Shown here piece after piece: positions 61,570 to 64,000 of a stretch of 64,000 nucleotides of DNA. Source of the stretch: Siphlonurus alternatus (taxonomy: Eukaryota > Arthropoda > Insecta > Ephemeroptera > Siphlonuridae); contig OX463788.1 of the NCBI GenBank assembly GCA_949825025.1, positions 31,613,715-31,677,714 on the forward strand. The letters run 5' to 3'. The notes under the pieces were generated by a model. It did no database searches and had not been told where the DNA came from. It saw only the letters and a list, made by a program, of their open reading frames with translations. The stretch's first letter is position 1. The number at the start of each line of letters is the position of its first letter. The position numbers were made by a program, and so were the translations under genes.

Positions 61570-63540
61570 ACTTGTTGCTATAACTACTCAACTATAGTCT
61601 AGGTCAAGTAGGTATTATTACGAAGCGTGTATCGGAACCAATACATATAATAAATATATAAAAGTACATTTTATAGTAGTATAGTACAGTATAAGATTAA
61701 ATAATATAATAGTTTATAAAAAGTGTGTATATTGTTACAGAGAACAATAAGCAATATATATAAAATACATTACTAATTAAATCTTTATTTATCTTACATT
61801 TTCAGTTAATTATGTTGATTTTATGACATGTAAAAGGACCTTTATTTTTTTTTAAAGTTATTTAAATGACAATTATGCACTGGCAGTGCCAGTTTCTGAT
61901 TAAATGTTGAAAAAAAAGGCAGGACTTTAATTTTTTCAAGCATTTTATTGGTCACTTTTCTGAGAATAAGTTTAAAATGTTTGAGACTTGAAGGCAAGAA
62001 ATCTCTAGGGTGCACATTATTTTTTCAAGGATGGAAAAAATCTTGTAAATTTTCATGATTGGGGTTTGGACTTAATTTAAAAAGAAATTCTTTTTATGTG
62101 TTTGATGTGTTACTTAGCATTTCTCTAGCCTGTAAACGTTAGTGTGTTGGAACATAATTGTATTTAGTTAATTTTAATGTTTATCACTGGAATTTCAGCA
62201 AAACTTGCAGGAAATATTCTCTTTCCAATCGTTATTTATTTTTTTTTAACACAGAAAATAACCATTGCGTTTCTTTCATTTTTTTAAGGAAGTTTTTTTT
62301 TTAATAAAATTAATGTTTCTTTGTAAAATTCTCGTGCACTAATGCATGAAAACAACTTATATATGCATTTAACTTAAAATATTTATAACACAGCGGTTTC
62401 TGACCGTTCTTATCAACATCTGCTATTAACAAAATACACGACACTGATAAAAGAATTTTATAACGTTTAAGCCATAGTTTTTTTTTTTTTTTTTTTTTTT
62501 TACATAACTGTTATTATGATTTGTAAAATTTTATAATTCCTACATTAATAGTCACGAAAACTGAATTTACCACGCAAAGATGTTATTATTTTTTTAAAAA
62601 AAAATTATGGCACTTATTATTTCTTTAGCACCTTACTAACTCAACCAATCATAAAACGTTTAATGAAAAATTAGTTTATTATATTAAATTCAGCTTCTTG
62701 CAAATTATATAAAAACAATTAACTTTTTTATGAAAGTTAAAAATAGTCTACTCCAGTAATATTTCATTCATGCTTTGACTTTTCCAAGTTGTTCTTTTTT
62801 TTTTTTTTTTTTTTTTTTACTTTTTTATTCAAAGTCTTGGTAAAAAGTTTAAAGGTACGTGCTAAGCACACGACCACCACAAGTATTGAAAGGTATAAAG
62901 TGTTATTTCCACAGTCACGTACGAGATGTATGTGATAGCACGTCATTGATATACTGATAGCACGAGTCACCTAAGGAATATCAACATTTCTCTCTTGGCT
63001 ATTTCATGGACACTCACGAACGTTTCCATATTTTTCGATTTAATGCAAGTTAAACATAAATTTAAAACATTAATGATCATAACATAACTGATTTATTGTT
63101 TCTTTCTGTGACTATGAAACACAGTGCAAACTGTGCAATTAAAACATTGACATAAAATAAGGAACAATAATGATTATTAAACAAATATGAATCAAGCGAC
63201 AGTAAACTTTTTACTTTTCAGAACATACAAATATTATAAATATTTAGTATAGAACATTACGTAGAAACTAATTATAAAATCAATAACGGAAAATACAATA
63301 TTAATACACTTTTACTCATACTGTATATTATCCACCAAGCATAAGGCTAATGTAATAACTTATGAGAAGATTTATTAAACATTAATATTTATAACTTAGC
63401 AATAAAATTTATCTTAAATGTATTAAATCAAAAGCAAGATAAAATAGTTTGATGCATTTTATAGTCTTTTAAAGTATTCTTATTCTGACGATTCTTTATA
63501 CTGAATTGACCTATTATATGTATGCTGTTGTATATTTTCC
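61570..63540. other. AT-rich stretch with long T-runs
   Basis: Two long poly-T tracts (about 62479-62501 and 62796-62818) and the short palindrome ACTGGCAGTGCCAGT near 61878-61892. No gene recognised. Confidence 0.5.
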
Positions 63541-63544
63541 TTTG

Positions 63545-63725
63545 GAGCAGGTTGCGTGCTTGCTTCTATCCAGAAACCATTTTGCCACTCTCCTCTCGTC
63601 GGCCCTTTTAACCTCTCGCCGTGTCAAGTGGTTTGTGTACACCCTCCCCTATCTTCTCCCCCTTCGAACCCCCCCTCCCTCCTCCAGCTTGTGTGTCCTT
63701 CGCAGAATTAATTAATCCACGCGTT
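63545..63725. other. GC-enriched, pyrimidine-rich island
   Basis: C/T-rich block (CACTCTCCTCTCGTCGGCCC, then CGAACCCCCCCTCCCTCCTC). The + frame from 63506 is unrecognised. It resembles the other islands in composition. Confidence 0.3.
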
Positions 63726-64000
63726 TAGTACCATACTACAACGACTATTAAATTACTAAGGGTTGGCAGATTATCGGAATACACTTAAAATTTTATCAGG
63801 TAAATGAACCATAGCAATAATCTATATATCATGTTGAATAGTATATGGACTCTAAAAAACAGTATTGAGAGAGAAAGATTTTAATTTTTCTTTATCATAA
63901 AAATTAAAGATTTATTACATTTTCTCTTCTTATGTTTTATCGTTAATTGTACGTGTACATACATAATAAAATATAGAATTGTATGCTGGGGATATTCCAC

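Larger units (their letters stand above)
17732..64000 (+). other. Start of a very long first coding intron (≥46 kb)
   Basis: No second exon of the receptor was found on the + strand. The next part of the family should encode the flytrap region after WNDT, starting near a conserved Cys, and I could find no such stretch. The intron consists of AT-rich filler, GC-rich islands, microsatellites and MITEs listed separately. An unrecognised nested gene cannot be excluded. A short, diverged exon could also have been missed by eye. Confidence 0.6.

Overview
This is a 64-kb piece of an AT-rich animal nuclear genome, almost certainly from an arthropod and probably an insect. The only coding sequence I can defend is the first coding exon of a metabotropic GABA-B receptor, subunit-2-like, at 17234..17725 on the + strand. 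The exon has a signal peptide, the start of the Venus-flytrap ligand-binding domain and a clean phase-0 splice donor. I found no later exon of this gene, so if the assembly is right everything from 17726 to the window end is the start of a first coding intron of at least 46 kb. The sequence upstream of about 15.9 kb is intergenic or an upstream 5'-UTR intron.

Region by region: 1-15.9 kb is AT-rich and holds two hAT-type MITEs with 8-bp target duplications (1381-1560, 3443-3604), a TA-flanked foldback MITE (682-1172), a SINE with a 5S-rRNA-derived head (6832-7241), two related TTAA-ended foldback elements (10028-10383, 15428-15690), and many long (CT)n and (AT)n arrays. A GC-rich island at 15.9-16.1 kb with a donor-like site is the best candidate for a promoter and noncoding first exon. 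An acceptor-like site at 17025-17026 opens the exon that carries the 5' UTR, with three short uORFs, and the receptor start codon.

From 17.7 to 64 kb (intron) the sequence is AT-rich with repeated GC/CpG-rich islands of 100-600 bp, many lying beside (CT)n/(GA)n arrays. There is a family of GATTCACGAAG-type foldback MITEs (four copies in the window, three of them here), a MITE at 42.1 kb, a proximal duplication at 48.4/49.5 kb, and a cluster of four related foldback elements at 53.8-55.6 kb. One of the four carries a duplicated CCAAT/CRE module. The palindrome TGACGTCA occurs at least 11 times in the window.

No rRNA gene, convincing tRNA gene, CRISPR array or intact transposase was seen. Short ORFs elsewhere are low-complexity or chance. 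I saw no clear new multi-gene system; the most interesting material is the noncoding architecture (islands plus GA arrays, CRE-bearing foldback elements, long-stem inverted repeats). Coordinates of repeats were read by eye and may be off by a few bases unless flanked by a stated target duplication.
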